From Nocardiopsis terrae (GTDB lineage: Bacteria; Actinomycetota; Actinomycetes; Streptosporangiales; Streptosporangiaceae): a DNA stretch of 64,000 nucleotides. Position 1 is the stretch's first letter. The number at the start of each line of letters is the position of its first letter. The stretch is from the NCBI RefSeq assembly GCF_014651695.1, contig NZ_BMXJ01000007.1, forward strand, positions 326,509 to 390,508. Reading direction: 5' to 3'. Below the pieces are notes generated by a model, which was not told the origin of the DNA, ran no database searches, and saw only the letters and a program-made list of their open reading frames with translations. Positions 32,499 to 41,541 of this stretch are shown in pieces. The position numbers were made by a program, and so were the translations under genes.

Positions 32499-33635
32499 TC
32501 AGTCCAGGGGGGAGGGGTCGTACTGTTCGCCGGTGACCGGGTTGGTGGCCAGCCCGGTCGAGACGTCGTAGTCCACGTCCATCCCCAGCTCCGGATCGTG
32601 GTAAAGGCCGGTCTCGGGGTTGCGCGGAAGACCCACCTCGGGGTCGATCTCCCAGCCGGTCACCGGGTCGACGCTCGGTGTCGGTGTCGGCTCCGGTTCC
32701 TCGGCGGGCTCCGGGGAGGGCCCGGCGGCGGGCTCGGAGTCCTCCTCCGGCTCCTGCCCGGGCGTCTCCTCCGTGACGACGATGTCGCTGCGGCTCTGCT
32801 GGGACTCCGCGCCGCCCTGGGGGTCGAGCGCGCCCCAGCTCACCAGCGCCAGGATGACGATGCCCAGACCCACGCGGTAGTAGACGAAGGGCATGAAGCT
32901 GTGCGTGGAGATGAACCGCATCAGCCAGGCGATCACCACGAAGCCGATCACGCCCGCGATGACCGTGCCCACCATGGTGGCGCCCCAGCCGGCGTACTCG
33001 TCGCCGCCGATGTCGGCGAGCTTGTACACGCCCGAGCCGAAGACCGCGGGCAGGGCGAGCAGGAAGGCGTACTCGGCGGCGTCCTTGCGGTTGAAGCCCA
33101 GCAGCATACCGCCCGTGATGGTGCCGCCCGAGCGGGAGACGCCGGGGATCAGCGCGAGCGCCTGGAACAGGCCGAAGCCCAGGCCCCGGGGGACGTTGAG
33201 CTCCTCCAGGTCGCGGTGCTTGCGCGCGTACCGGTCCGCGAGGCCCAGGAACACACCGAAGATGATGAGGTTCAGGGCGACCAGGCGCAGGTCACGGAAG
33301 ACGCTCTCGATCTGGTCCTCGAGGAGCAGGCCGAGCACCACGATGGGGATCGAGCCCAGGATGACGTACCAGCCCATGCGGGCGTTGATGTCGCCGCGCA
33401 GATCGCGGTTGGCCAGGGACCTGGTCCATGTGGACAGGATCGCCCAGATGCGCTGCCGGAAGTAGATCACCACGGCGAGTTCGGTGCCGATCTGGCTGAC
33501 GGCCGTGAAGGCAGCACCGGGATCGGGCCAGCCGAAGAAGGCGGACACCACGCGCAGGTGCCCGCTGGAGGAGATCGGGAGGAATTCGGTCAGACCCTGG
33601 ACCAGGCCAAGGACGACCGCTTCGAGCAGGGACAC
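32499..33635 (-). CDS. uppP: Undecaprenyl-diphosphatase UppP (BacA) with C-terminal repeat tail
   Basis: A 378-residue membrane phosphatase that recycles undecaprenyl diphosphate to the monophosphate carrier for wall synthesis. The family motifs are complete: GLTEFLPISSSGHL at residues ~15-28 and PGVSRSGGTITGG near 165. The core ends near residue 275, the usual full length. A Pro/Glu linker follows, then about six octapeptide repeats of the form [D/N]Px[T/V/L]Gxxx (residues ~323-378, bases 32502-32669). The GTG start at 33635 follows GAGGG. Loss or gain of bacitracin tolerance is a known phenotype of this family. Confidence 0.92.
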   Translation of the reverse strand: MSLLEAVVLGLVQGLTEFLPISSSGHLRVVSAFFGWPDPGAAFTAVSQIGTELAVVIYFRQRIWAILSTWTRSLANRDLRGDINARMGWYVILGSIPIVVLGLLLEDQIESVFRDLRLVALNLIIFGVFLGLADRYARKHRDLEELNVPRGLGFGLFQALALIPGVSRSGGTITGGMLLGFNRKDAAEYAFLLALPAVFGSGVYKLADIGGDEYAGWGATMVGTVIAGVIGFVVIAWLMRFISTHSFMPFVYYRVGLGIVILALVSWGALDPQGGAESQQSRSDIVVTEETPGQEPEEDSEPAAGPSPEPAEEPEPTPTPSVDPVTGWEIDPEVGLPRNPETGLYHDPELGMDVDYDVSTGLATNPVTGEQYDPSPLD

Positions 33636-33836
33636 GGAAAGGGCCCTCAGTTCGTTCTGACTGCGGATACACGCGCCGAGACCGCTCCGGGGGCGTCGCG
33701 GTCCGTGCGCTCAGGCATCGTATCCCGATATCAGGGACCAGTAATCCTCGGTGGAGCGCACCCCGGGCACGGCTCGAGGCGCCACGGCCGCCATCGGCGG
33801 CCGCACGGCGCAGGCCCGGAACAGAAACGGCGGAAA

Positions 33837-34235
33837 CTATTCGGACCAGTGCAGATACCCCAGGAGCAGGCCGGTGAGGAGGAGCACCAGGCCGAGACCG
33901 CCGAACATCGCGCGCACCCAGTGGCTCAGCCAGGGGCCGGAGACGATGCGGGCCCGTTCGGGCAGTTCGGGGTCGTAGGAGACGGTGACGATCTCACCGG
34001 CCCGGGAGGCCATCCAGCCGGTGTTCTCGTGTTCGGCGTGCACCTCTTCGCCGTCCTCGGTCTGGAACTGCACGATCATCCGGGAGGCCATCGAGGTCTC
34101 GTGGTAGCCGATCACCCTGCCCTTGGCGCGTACGCCGTTGCGGACCAGGCGTACTTCCATGCGGGTGTCACGGGTGACGATCCACAGCAGGACCACGCCG
34201 GCGGTCAGGGGGAGCAGCGGGTACAGGTCGACCAT
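33837..34235 (-). CDS. DUF3592-like small membrane protein
   Basis: A 132-residue protein with a membrane helix at each end (about residues 6-20 and 106-127). The small beta-rich domain between them contains VRAKGRVIGYHETS, VQFQTEDGEEVHA and GEIVTVSYDPELPERARI. The last motif is characteristic of DUF3592. Function is unknown. The gene lies between uppP and a TetR gene on the same strand. Spacing of about 200 bp on the uppP side argues against a tight operon. Confidence 0.75.
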   Translation of the reverse strand: MVDLYPLLPLTAGVVLLWIVTRDTRMEVRLVRNGVRAKGRVIGYHETSMASRMIVQFQTEDGEEVHAEHENTGWMASRAGEIVTVSYDPELPERARIVSGPWLSHWVRAMFGGLGLVLLLTGLLLGYLHWSE

Positions 34236-34269
34236 GGCGGGCCCTCTCTCCGGGTTCTTCGTGCGGGGG

Positions 34270-34920
34270 TCACTGCGGGGAGGCAGGGGACCCGATGAGT
34301 CCGTCGGCCATGTGCGCCAGGGTGGTGTGGATCTCCTCGACGGGTCGTTCCGGCTGGAGGGTACGCCAGTCCAGGGCCACTGTCACCACCATGCCGAACA
34401 GGGCGGACCCGGCCAGGGAGGTGTCCAGGTCCGGTCGGGTCAGTCCGCGTTCGACCATGGCGTCCAGCTGGCCGGTGATCACCCCGATCGCTTCGGTGCG
34501 GATCTGGCGGACGGTCGCGTACCAGGACTGGTTGGTGCGCCAGGCTTCGGCCATCAGCAGCCGGGCCAGCGCCTCGTGGGCGCTGATGAAGACGACGCCG
34601 GACCGCAGCACCTCGGCCAGGGCCTCGCGGGGTCCGACGTCCTGGCCGGCGGCGGGCACGGCCTCCCTCAGGGTGTCGGCCAGCCGGGTCACGCCCCATT
34701 CCATCAGGGCCGCGTACAGCTCGTTCTTGCCGCCGAAGTTGTAGTAGACGGTGCCCTTGGCGACCCCGGCCCGCTCGGCGATCTCGTCAACTGTGGTGGC
34801 TCCGTAACCCTGCTCGGAGATCAGCGTGACGGCCGCCTCGAACAGTTTGCGTCGTGTGGCCTCGCGGCGGCCGCTGACTGGTTTCGCCGGTTCGGGGGTG
34901 CTCGCGTTCATCTCCACCAT
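34270..34920 (-). CDS. TetR family transcriptional regulator
   Basis: A 216-residue regulator with TetR_N at residues ~20-66: LFEAAVTLISEQGYGATTVDEIAE, then RAGVAKGTVYYNFGGKNELYAAL. ATG 34920 and ATG 34911 are both possible, and neither has a decisive ribosome site. It lies downstream of the YhgE/Pip and ATPase genes on the same strand, and a near-perfect palindrome precedes the ATPase gene, so it probably represses that unit. The ligand is unknown. Confidence 0.9.
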   Translation of the reverse strand: MVEMNASTPEPAKPVSGRREATRRKLFEAAVTLISEQGYGATTVDEIAERAGVAKGTVYYNFGGKNELYAALMEWGVTRLADTLREAVPAAGQDVGPREALAEVLRSGVVFISAHEALARLLMAEAWRTNQSWYATVRQIRTEAIGVITGQLDAMVERGLTRPDLDTSLAGSALFGMVVTVALDWRTLQPERPVEEIHTTLAHMADGLIGSPASPQ

Positions 34921-35046
34921 TCTGCACTGGTCGGGCGGGGCGCGCGCGGTGTACGGGTTCCGGTCCCCGGTGTCGGTGGCCCGGCCTGTTCCGCGCCGTG
35001 CCGTCGAGCACCGTGCGCCCGGCGTCCGCGCTGCCCCGCCCGGGCA

Positions 35047-37161
35047 TCAGATCTTCAGCGCCGGGTAGAGCGTGGACATCGTCCACACCCGTTTGCGGGC
35101 CACGGTCAGCCAGGTGAGCAGCAGGGGTACCACCAGCCAGAGCGACATCACCCCGACGGCCTGCCAGACCAGGTCCGTGTCGCCTCCGCCGATCAGGTGG
35201 CGTACGGCGGTCACCGCCCAGTGCAGGGGCAGGTACGGGCCGATGGCCTGGAAGAACGCCGGGCTCGTCTCGATCGGGTAGGTGCCGCCCGCCGACGTGA
35301 GCTGGAGTACCAGCAGCGCCAGCGCGACCACCCTGCCCGCAGCGTTGAACTTCACGTTCAGGTACTGCACGGTCGCGGTGAAGGCGGCCGAGGTCAGCAG
35401 CAGGAACCCGATGAGCGCCGGCCAGTTCCGGGTGTCCAGCCCCAACCCCAGGTGCAGGACGGCCATCATGACCGCCACCTGGGCCCAGCCGAGCAGCAGG
35501 GGGACGACCCGTCCGGCCAGGGCGACCCGCCAGGAGGCGGAGGAGGAGGCCAGCGCCCTGCTGGACAGCGCGGGCAGCACCATGAACACCACCATGGCGC
35601 CGACCCACAGCGACAGGGGCACGAAGAACGGTGCGAATCCGGTCCCGTAGTTGGGCACCTCGTTGTCCACCTCGCTGTCCAACCGGACCGGCTCGCTCAT
35701 CATGTCGACGGCGCTGACACGGCCCTCGTCGGAGTAGGTGGGGATCTCCTCGGTCCCCTCGGCCAGGCCCTCGGCGAGCTCGTCGGAGCCCGAGGCCAGG
35801 CTGCCCAGCCCTTCGTGGAATTCGCCCGCACCGTCGCTGATCGTGCCCAGGCCGGTTTCGAGCTCCCCCGACCCCTCGGCGGCGTCGGCGAGCCCGTCGC
35901 GGAGCTCACCGGAGCCCTCGGCCAGGTCCGCCAGTCCTTCGGCGAGTTCGTCGGCCTGTTCCCGTTCCGCCTCGGCGTCCTCGACCATGTCGGGCAGGTC
36001 CTCGGACAGCGAGGCGGCCTTCTCACTCAGGTCGGCGGCCTCGGCGGCGGTGTCGTTGATCTCCTGACGGTTGTCGTTGACGAACCCGGCCACCGACAGC
36101 GCGGTGTCCATGGACTCCTGGAGGTCGGTCAGCAGGGTGTACAGCTCGGGCTGTTCCTGTTCCAGTTCCGGGTGTTCCGCCAGGTAGTCGTCGAGGCGTC
36201 CGTCGACCTCGCTCAGCGCGGTGACGTCGATTTCGTCGGGCAGTTCCGCCAGGGCTTCGGAGACCGCGGCGGAGACCGTCGCGGCCGTGGCGGCGCGCTC
36301 CTGGATATCGGGGATGTCCTCCTCCAGTTGGGGCAGCCACTCGTCGGCCACGTCGTCGAGTCTGTCGACCTTCTCGGACACCCCCTCGGAGGCGGTGGCG
36401 GCGCCGTCGGCGATCGTCTTGGACCCCTCGTGGAGCTCGTTGATCCCGCTGTTCAGCGAGCTGGCGCCCTCGTACGCGCCGTCGACGCCCTCGGCGAGGT
36501 CCCCCGACTTGTCCTCGGCGTCGTCGGCGCCGTCGGCGATCTGGTCGGCTCCCTCCGAGGCCTCCTCCGTCTTGCCGTGGATCTCGTTGAAGCCCAGGAA
36601 GATCTGGTCCAGGTAGTCGCTGGTGGCGGAGCCCGCCGCCGCCGCGCGGATCTCCTTGAAGGCGCTTCCGGCGAGCTGGCGCACGATGTAGCTGTTGGAG
36701 TCGTTGTAGTTGGCGACCAGCAGTGCGGGGACCGGGTCCTCACGGTCGCGGGAGGGCGAGGTGATGGCTTCGCTGAAGTGGCCCGGGATGGTCAGCGTCA
36801 CGTAGTACGTACCGTCGCTGAGCCCCGCGGCGGCGGTCCGGGCGTCCACGTCGTGCCAGTCGAGGTCGCCGCGGTCCAGGAGGGTCTCGGTGAGCTCGTC
36901 GCCGGCGTTGACCTCGTCGCCGTCGACCTCGGCCCCGTCGTCCTCGTTCACGAGGGCGACCGGCAGGTGCTCCATCCGGTCGAAGGGGTCCCAGAACGAC
37001 CAGAGGTACATCCCGGAGTAGAGCAGGGGGATGAGCATGAGGGCCGCGAGTGCCGCGGTGGGCAGCGGCGACCGAAGGAAGGACCGCATGGTGAGCAGGC
37101 CGAGCCTGGGGACGGCCATGAGGCGGTAGGCGGGCGCCTCGGGTTTCCTACGCCTGTTCAC
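35047..37161 (-). CDS. YhgE/Pip-domain membrane protein (ABC-2-type permease)
   Basis: A 704-residue protein with one N-terminal membrane segment (near residues 25-50), a ~400-residue extracytoplasmic region and five or six C-terminal segments. The middle region has the helical heptad-like repeats of the family (LAEG, LADG, SGEL and similar stretches), as in YhgE and the phage infection protein Pip. The C-terminus resembles ABC-2 permeases. I chose GTG 37161 because GGGGAGGTGA is correctly spaced; this overlaps the ATPase gene by 14 bp. Family members relate to type VII secretion (EsaA) or phage adsorption. Confidence 0.85.
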   Translation of the reverse strand: MNRRRKPEAPAYRLMAVPRLGLLTMRSFLRSPLPTAALAALMLIPLLYSGMYLWSFWDPFDRMEHLPVALVNEDDGAEVDGDEVNAGDELTETLLDRGDLDWHDVDARTAAAGLSDGTYYVTLTIPGHFSEAITSPSRDREDPVPALLVANYNDSNSYIVRQLAGSAFKEIRAAAAGSATSDYLDQIFLGFNEIHGKTEEASEGADQIADGADDAEDKSGDLAEGVDGAYEGASSLNSGINELHEGSKTIADGAATASEGVSEKVDRLDDVADEWLPQLEEDIPDIQERAATAATVSAAVSEALAELPDEIDVTALSEVDGRLDDYLAEHPELEQEQPELYTLLTDLQESMDTALSVAGFVNDNRQEINDTAAEAADLSEKAASLSEDLPDMVEDAEAEREQADELAEGLADLAEGSGELRDGLADAAEGSGELETGLGTISDGAGEFHEGLGSLASGSDELAEGLAEGTEEIPTYSDEGRVSAVDMMSEPVRLDSEVDNEVPNYGTGFAPFFVPLSLWVGAMVVFMVLPALSSRALASSSASWRVALAGRVVPLLLGWAQVAVMMAVLHLGLGLDTRNWPALIGFLLLTSAAFTATVQYLNVKFNAAGRVVALALLVLQLTSAGGTYPIETSPAFFQAIGPYLPLHWAVTAVRHLIGGGDTDLVWQAVGVMSLWLVVPLLLTWLTVARKRVWTMSTLYPALKI

Positions 37162-37894
37162 CGCGCTCACCTCCCCGTGTTCCGGCCTCGTCAGTCCCGG
37201 TCCCGTCCGCGGTGGTCTCCTCCGTGCCGGTCTCGCCCTGCCGGATCCGGAGGGGGCCCTGGGTGTCGGCGTCGGACACGGCATCGAGTTGTCGGGCGTC
37301 GGCGCAGGTGGCGATCACGGTCAGTCCCTCGTCGGTGAGGTCCTTCAGGGACCGCCACATGTCGGCCTGGTGCTCGGGGCCGAGGCCGCCGTCAACGTTG
37401 TCCACCACGAGCAGGCGCGGTTCGCTGACCAGTGCGAGGGCCACGCCGAGGCGCCGCCGATCCAGCATCGGAAGCTCCTTGACCAGGGTCTGGCGGTCGA
37501 GTTCGGCCAGCCCCGCCGCGGCCATGGCCTGGTCGGCCACGGTGCGCGCGGCGGGCCGTGCCCGCAGTAGGCGGGCTTCGGAGAGGTGCTCCCGTACCCG
37601 CAGGCGGTCGTCGAGTGCGTTGACGTCGTCCATCAGTCCGAGTGAGCTGATCCGCCGTACCTTCCGTGCCTGCTCGGGCAGGGTGTAGCCGTCCACGTGC
37701 AGGGTGCCCCCGGTGGGTTTCATCCGGCCGGAGAGGGTGAGCAGCAGCGCGCTGCGCCCGCCCCCGGAGTCGGCCTGGAGAACGGTGAGCGTTCCCGGCC
37801 GGGCGGTGAAGTCGACCCCCGTGTAGACGGGGCCCTCCCGGGTGGTGAGTGTGACGCCTTCGGCGTGCACGCGAGCTCCGGTGGCCCGACGCAT
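37148..37894 (-). CDS. Degenerate ABC ATPase-like partner of the YhgE/Pip protein
   Basis: A 248-residue ABC-type domain with altered catalytic motifs. The Walker A place reads LQADSGGGRSALL, with Arg instead of Lys. The signature place reads LPMLDRRRLG instead of LSGGQ. Walker B reads LLVVDNVDGG, with Asn for the catalytic Glu. The fold is still evident from strand and helix order and from the His-loop-like VIATCADAR (no His). ATP hydrolysis is doubtful. It probably sits with the downstream YhgE/Pip protein (14-bp overlap). The ~35-residue tail is acidic and disordered. Confidence 0.75.
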   Translation of the reverse strand: MRRATGARVHAEGVTLTTREGPVYTGVDFTARPGTLTVLQADSGGGRSALLLTLSGRMKPTGGTLHVDGYTLPEQARKVRRISSLGLMDDVNALDDRLRVREHLSEARLLRARPAARTVADQAMAAAGLAELDRQTLVKELPMLDRRRLGVALALVSEPRLLVVDNVDGGLGPEHQADMWRSLKDLTDEGLTVIATCADARQLDAVSDADTQGPLRIRQGETGTEETTADGTGTDEAGTRGGERGEQA

Positions 37895-37911
37895 CCTTGC
37901 GGCCTCCCATT

Positions 37912-37935
37912 TTTGAACTGACCGGTCAGTACAAA
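37912..37935. promoter_or_regulatory. TetR-type palindromic operator
   Basis: The core ACTGACCGGTCAGT (37917-37930) is a perfect 14-bp palindrome. Arms 37912-37923 and 37924-37935 match at all but one position pair. It lies 18 bp upstream of the degenerate ATPase gene and is the likely site for the TetR regulator at 34270-34920. Confidence 0.7.
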
Positions 37936-38100
37936 TTCACGGCTCCACGGTACTGCTCCGGGGCGGTGGCCCCGGGCGTTCGGGTGTGTGTGCTCCGGCA
38001 CAGCGCGGAGTCCCAGGGGGAGTCCCAGGGGTGGGCGGGGCTTGTTGCTGGCATTCCGTAATTACGTAATAATTGATGAAGAAGAGGTGGCGACCGAAGG

Positions 38101-38946
38101 GTGTGGGTGGCTGTGGACAGCGGCGGACCGGGAATGCGCAGGACCGCGAAGGTGCTGCGGAACCTCTTCGCGTGGGGGCTGGCTGCGGTCCTGGCCCTCA
38201 TCGTCACCGACGCCTTCGTGTCGGTCCCGACCTGGTGGTTCCTTCTTCCGCCGGTGGTGGTCTGCGTGTGGCTGGCGTCCCTGGCGGCCGGATACGCGGC
38301 CCGGCCCGGACGCGAACCCGGAGCCGTGGAGGTCGCCCCGCCGGTACACGGCCGCTGGTCGGCCCTGAACAGCCCCGCGGACCGGGTGCCCAGCCACGGC
38401 ACACGCGAACTCGGCCAGGCGTACGCGATCGATGTCGTCGCCGAGCCCGCGGACGGGGAACGTCCCGGCGCCGGCTGGTGGCCGCCCATGCGGCCCAACA
38501 GCGACTTCCCCGCCTTCGGTCAGCCCCTGTACGCCGTCGCCGACGCGACGGTCGTGGCCGTCTCGGACAGCCAGCGCGACCACCTCAGCCGAAACTCCTA
38601 TCCGGCCCTGGTCTACCTGGTGTTCGAGGGGATCATCCGCATGTTCGGCGGTGCCCGCAGGATCGTCGGCAACCACGTGATCCTGGACCTGGGCGAAGGC
38701 GTCCACGCCGTGTACGCCCACCTCAGGAGGGGTTCGGCGGAGGTAGCCGCGGGGGACCGGGTCACCACCGGGCAGCGGATCGGACTGTGCGGGAACTCCG
38801 GCAACTCCAGCGAGCCCCACCTGCACTTCCACCTCATGGACCACCCCGACCTCAGCCTCGCCCACGGGATCCCGTTCACCTGGACGGGTGTGGGCGTGCC
38901 CGCCGACCACGAGGTCTTCGACGCGCCCGGACCGGCCCCCCACTGA
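38101..38946 (+). CDS. M23-family metallopeptidase, membrane-anchored
   Basis: A LytM/M23-type peptidase of about 281 residues, which usually cuts peptidoglycan cross-bridges. Two hydrophobic segments (about 22-40 and 45-66) anchor it. The zinc site reads SHGTRELGQAYAID for the first His/Asp pair and EPHLHFHLMD for the HxH. The wide first-motif spacing is seen in an actinobacterial M23 subgroup. VYAHL and GLCGNSGNSSEPH are typical. GTG 38101 is the longest start; GTG 38113 and ATG 38134 are equally plausible. A 200-bp gap with no terminator separates it from the divergent ATPase gene. Confidence 0.85.
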   Translation: MWVAVDSGGPGMRRTAKVLRNLFAWGLAAVLALIVTDAFVSVPTWWFLLPPVVVCVWLASLAAGYAARPGREPGAVEVAPPVHGRWSALNSPADRVPSHGTRELGQAYAIDVVAEPADGERPGAGWWPPMRPNSDFPAFGQPLYAVADATVVAVSDSQRDHLSRNSYPALVYLVFEGIIRMFGGARRIVGNHVILDLGEGVHAVYAHLRRGSAEVAAGDRVTTGQRIGLCGNSGNSSEPHLHFHLMDHPDLSLAHGIPFTWTGVGVPADHEVFDAPGPAPH

Positions 38947-39031
38947 CCTTCGGCCGCCCCCGCCCCGGCCGTCCTAGACTGCGGCTGGACACCGCACCGG
39001 AGATCGCGCGGAACGGGTAACGGGGGAGAAC

Positions 39032-39793
39032 GTGGACGACATCGCGGAACGGGCGGCCAAAGCCCTGGACAACGCGGAGAACTGGCCGGACGACCCGAAG
39101 GAGGCCGTGGCCCGGCAGCGCCTGCTGGCCGACCGGGTGCGCACCGAACCCCTCGACCCGGACTCGGTGCGCTACGTCGCCGGGCTGGACGTCAGCTACG
39201 GGGTCGGGGACAGGGAACTCGCCGCGGCAGCCGTGGTCCTGGACGCACGCACCCTGGAGGTGGTCGACACCTCCCTGATCGCCGACACCCCGTCCTTCCC
39301 CTACATCTCCGGCCTGTTCGGCTTCCGGGAACTGCCCCCGGTCCTCAGGGCCATCGAAGGGCTCTCGGTGTCCCCCGACGTCTTCGTCAGCGACGGCTTC
39401 GGGCTGGCGCACCCCCGCCGGTTCGGGGTCGCCAGCCACCTCGGCGTCCTCATCGACGCACCGGTGATCGGCTCCGCCAAGTCCGTGCTCTACGGGAGGA
39501 ACTCCATGCCCGGGGAGGAGCGCGGCTCGTGGAAGCCCATGGTCGCGGGCCGCTCAGAACTCGTCGAGGACACCGAGCCACTCGCCGCCCAGGGGGCCGA
39601 GGTCATCGGCCGGGTCCTGCGCACCCGGGCCAGGACCAGACCTGTCTACGTCTCGGTGGGCCACCGCGTGGACCTGGCGGGCTCCGCCGACCTCATCCTG
39701 CGGCTGTCGCCCAAGTACCGGATCCCCGAACCCATCCGGCACGCGGACCGGCTCTGCGGCCAGTACCGCAAGGAACACGCCGCCGACGGGTAG
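39032..39793 (+). CDS. nfi: Endonuclease V (deoxyinosine 3'-endonuclease)
   Basis: A 253-residue repair nuclease that nicks DNA near deaminated purines. All four metal-binding residues can be placed: Asp in AGLDVSY, Glu in GLFGFRELPPV, Asp in DGFGLAHPRRFGVASHLGV, and His in VSVGHRVDL. The usual DGHG is DGFG here. An N-terminal extension of about 25 residues precedes the core. GTG 39032 follows GGGGGAG. The gene is followed by a convergent terminator and guaB1. Confidence 0.9.
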   Translation: MDDIAERAAKALDNAENWPDDPKEAVARQRLLADRVRTEPLDPDSVRYVAGLDVSYGVGDRELAAAAVVLDARTLEVVDTSLIADTPSFPYISGLFGFRELPPVLRAIEGLSVSPDVFVSDGFGLAHPRRFGVASHLGVLIDAPVIGSAKSVLYGRNSMPGEERGSWKPMVAGRSELVEDTEPLAAQGAEVIGRVLRTRARTRPVYVSVGHRVDLAGSADLILRLSPKYRIPEPIRHADRLCGQYRKEHAADG

Positions 39794-39810
39794 CGGCCCC
39801 GGGAACGGAG

Positions 39811-39838
39811 CGGGGAGGGGACCGAAGGCCCCTCCCCG
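39811..39838. terminator. Bidirectional hairpin between nfi and guaB1
   Basis: CGGGGAGGGG (39811-39820) and CCCCTCCCCG (39829-39838) form a perfect 10-bp stem with an 8-nt loop in the 65-bp gap between convergent genes. Confidence 0.65.
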
Positions 39839-39858
39839 TCACCCTCTCCGCGTCCGGA

Positions 39859-41298
39859 CTACCAGCCGTTCTCCACCGGACGGCCCTCGTTGTACCCGGC
39901 GGCGCTCTGCACACCGACCACGGCGCGCTCGTGGAACTCCGCCAGCGACGTGGCGCCCGCGTACGTCATGGAGCTGCGCACACCGGCGATGATCTGGTCG
40001 ATCAGGTCCTCGACGCCGGGACGCTCCGCGTCCAGGTACATCCGGCCGGTGGAGATGCCCTCCTCGAACAGCGCCTTGCGGGCCCGCTCGAACGGGGAGT
40101 CCTCGGAGGTGCGCAGCCGCACCGCGCGGGCCGAGGCCATCCCGAAGCTCTCCTTGTACTGGCGGCCCTGGGCGTCACGCATGACGTCGCCGGGCGACTC
40201 GTAGGTGCCCGCGAACCACGAACCCACCATCACGTTGGACGCACCCGCGGCCAGGGCCAGGGCGACGTCACGCGGGTGCCGCACGCCGCCGTCCGCCCAC
40301 ACGTGCCCGCCCAGCTCACGGGCGGCGGCCGCGCACTCCAGAACGGCGGAGAACTGCGGACGGCCCACCGCGGTCATCATCCGGGTGGTGCACATCGCTC
40401 CCGGCCCCACGCCGACCTTGACGATGTCGGCCCCGGCCTCGATGAGGTCGCGCGTGCCCTGGGCGGTCACGATGTTGCCCGCGACAATCGGCACGTCCGG
40501 CGAGAGCGCGCGGACCCTCTCGACCGCCGAGATCATCTTCTCCTGGTGGCCGTGCGCGGTGTCGATCACCAGGGTGTCCACCCCGGCGGCCAACAGCTCG
40601 GAGGCCTTGCCCACCACGTCGCCGTTGATGCCCACGGCGGCGGCCACGCGCAGCCGGTTCCGGGAGTCCACGGCCGGCTTGTACAGCGTTGAGCGCAGAG
40701 CGCCGGTACGGGTCAGCACACCCACCAGGGCGCCCTCGCCGTCGACGACCGGGGCGAGCCGGTGCCGGAAGTCGTGCAGTGTTCCGAAGGCCTCCTGCGG
40801 CTCGGTGCCTTCGGGGATGGTCAGCAGCTCGGTGGACATCACGTCGTGCAACTGCGAGAAGCGGTCCACTCCCGCGCAGTCGGCCTCGGTGACCACGCCG
40901 ACCGGGCGCCGGTCCCCGTCCACGACGATCACCGCGTTGTGCGCACGCTTGGGCAGCAGGTTGAGCGCCTCACCGACGGTGCTGGCCGGGTTGAGGGTGA
41001 TGGCGGTGTCGTAGACCAGGTCGCGCTGCTTGGTCCAGGCGACGACGTCGGCGACGACGTCGATCGGGATGTCCTGCGGGATGACCGCGATGCCGCCGCG
41101 GCGGGCGATCGTCTCGGCCATCCGGCGCCCCGCGACCGCGGTCATGTTCGCTACGACCAGCGGCACGGTGGTGCCGGTGCCGTCCGGAGACGACAGGTCG
41201 ACGCTGAGCCGGGAGCCGACGGCGCTGCGGCCCGGGACCATGAACACGTCGCTGTAGGTCAGGTCCTGGCTGGGGACCTGGTCGTTGAGAAAACGCAA
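39859..41298 (-). CDS. guaB1: GuaB1-family IMP dehydrogenase-like protein, probable GMP reductase
   Basis: A 479-residue TIM-barrel enzyme with a CBS pair inserted near residues 95-210. The catalytic loop reads VGVGPGAMCTTRMMTAVGRPQ (with the nucleophilic Cys), and DTAHGHQEKM and VIVAGNIVTA-type strands are present. The group in actinobacteria (Rv1843c type) is known to act as a GMP reductase rather than a true IMP dehydrogenase, returning GMP to IMP. The N-terminus MRFLNDQVPSQDLTYSDVFMVPGRS is characteristic. CBS domains suggest nucleotide regulation. Confidence 0.92.
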   Translation of the reverse strand: MRFLNDQVPSQDLTYSDVFMVPGRSAVGSRLSVDLSSPDGTGTTVPLVVANMTAVAGRRMAETIARRGGIAVIPQDIPIDVVADVVAWTKQRDLVYDTAITLNPASTVGEALNLLPKRAHNAVIVVDGDRRPVGVVTEADCAGVDRFSQLHDVMSTELLTIPEGTEPQEAFGTLHDFRHRLAPVVDGEGALVGVLTRTGALRSTLYKPAVDSRNRLRVAAAVGINGDVVGKASELLAAGVDTLVIDTAHGHQEKMISAVERVRALSPDVPIVAGNIVTAQGTRDLIEAGADIVKVGVGPGAMCTTRMMTAVGRPQFSAVLECAAAARELGGHVWADGGVRHPRDVALALAAGASNVMVGSWFAGTYESPGDVMRDAQGRQYKESFGMASARAVRLRTSEDSPFERARKALFEEGISTGRMYLDAERPGVEDLIDQIIAGVRSSMTYAGATSLAEFHERAVVGVQSAAGYNEGRPVENGW

Positions 41299-41541
41299 TG
41301 GCTCTACCTCGGTCGAGACCGAAGGGGGTGGACCACTCCGCCGCGTAAGGCACGGGCGGCACCCTGTTGATCCCCCTCTTACCAGTCAAGTATGCCGTCA
41401 CCGATTAGGTTGGAGGTACCTCCGTCTGGCATGATGACTCGATTCCCGCCCCGACCCGGCCTTCGCCCCTGCCGTGAAACGGTGACCGTCAACCGTGCGC
41501 CGTCGGCGTTCGGGGGCGCCGGCCCTCCAGGAGAACCCCGC

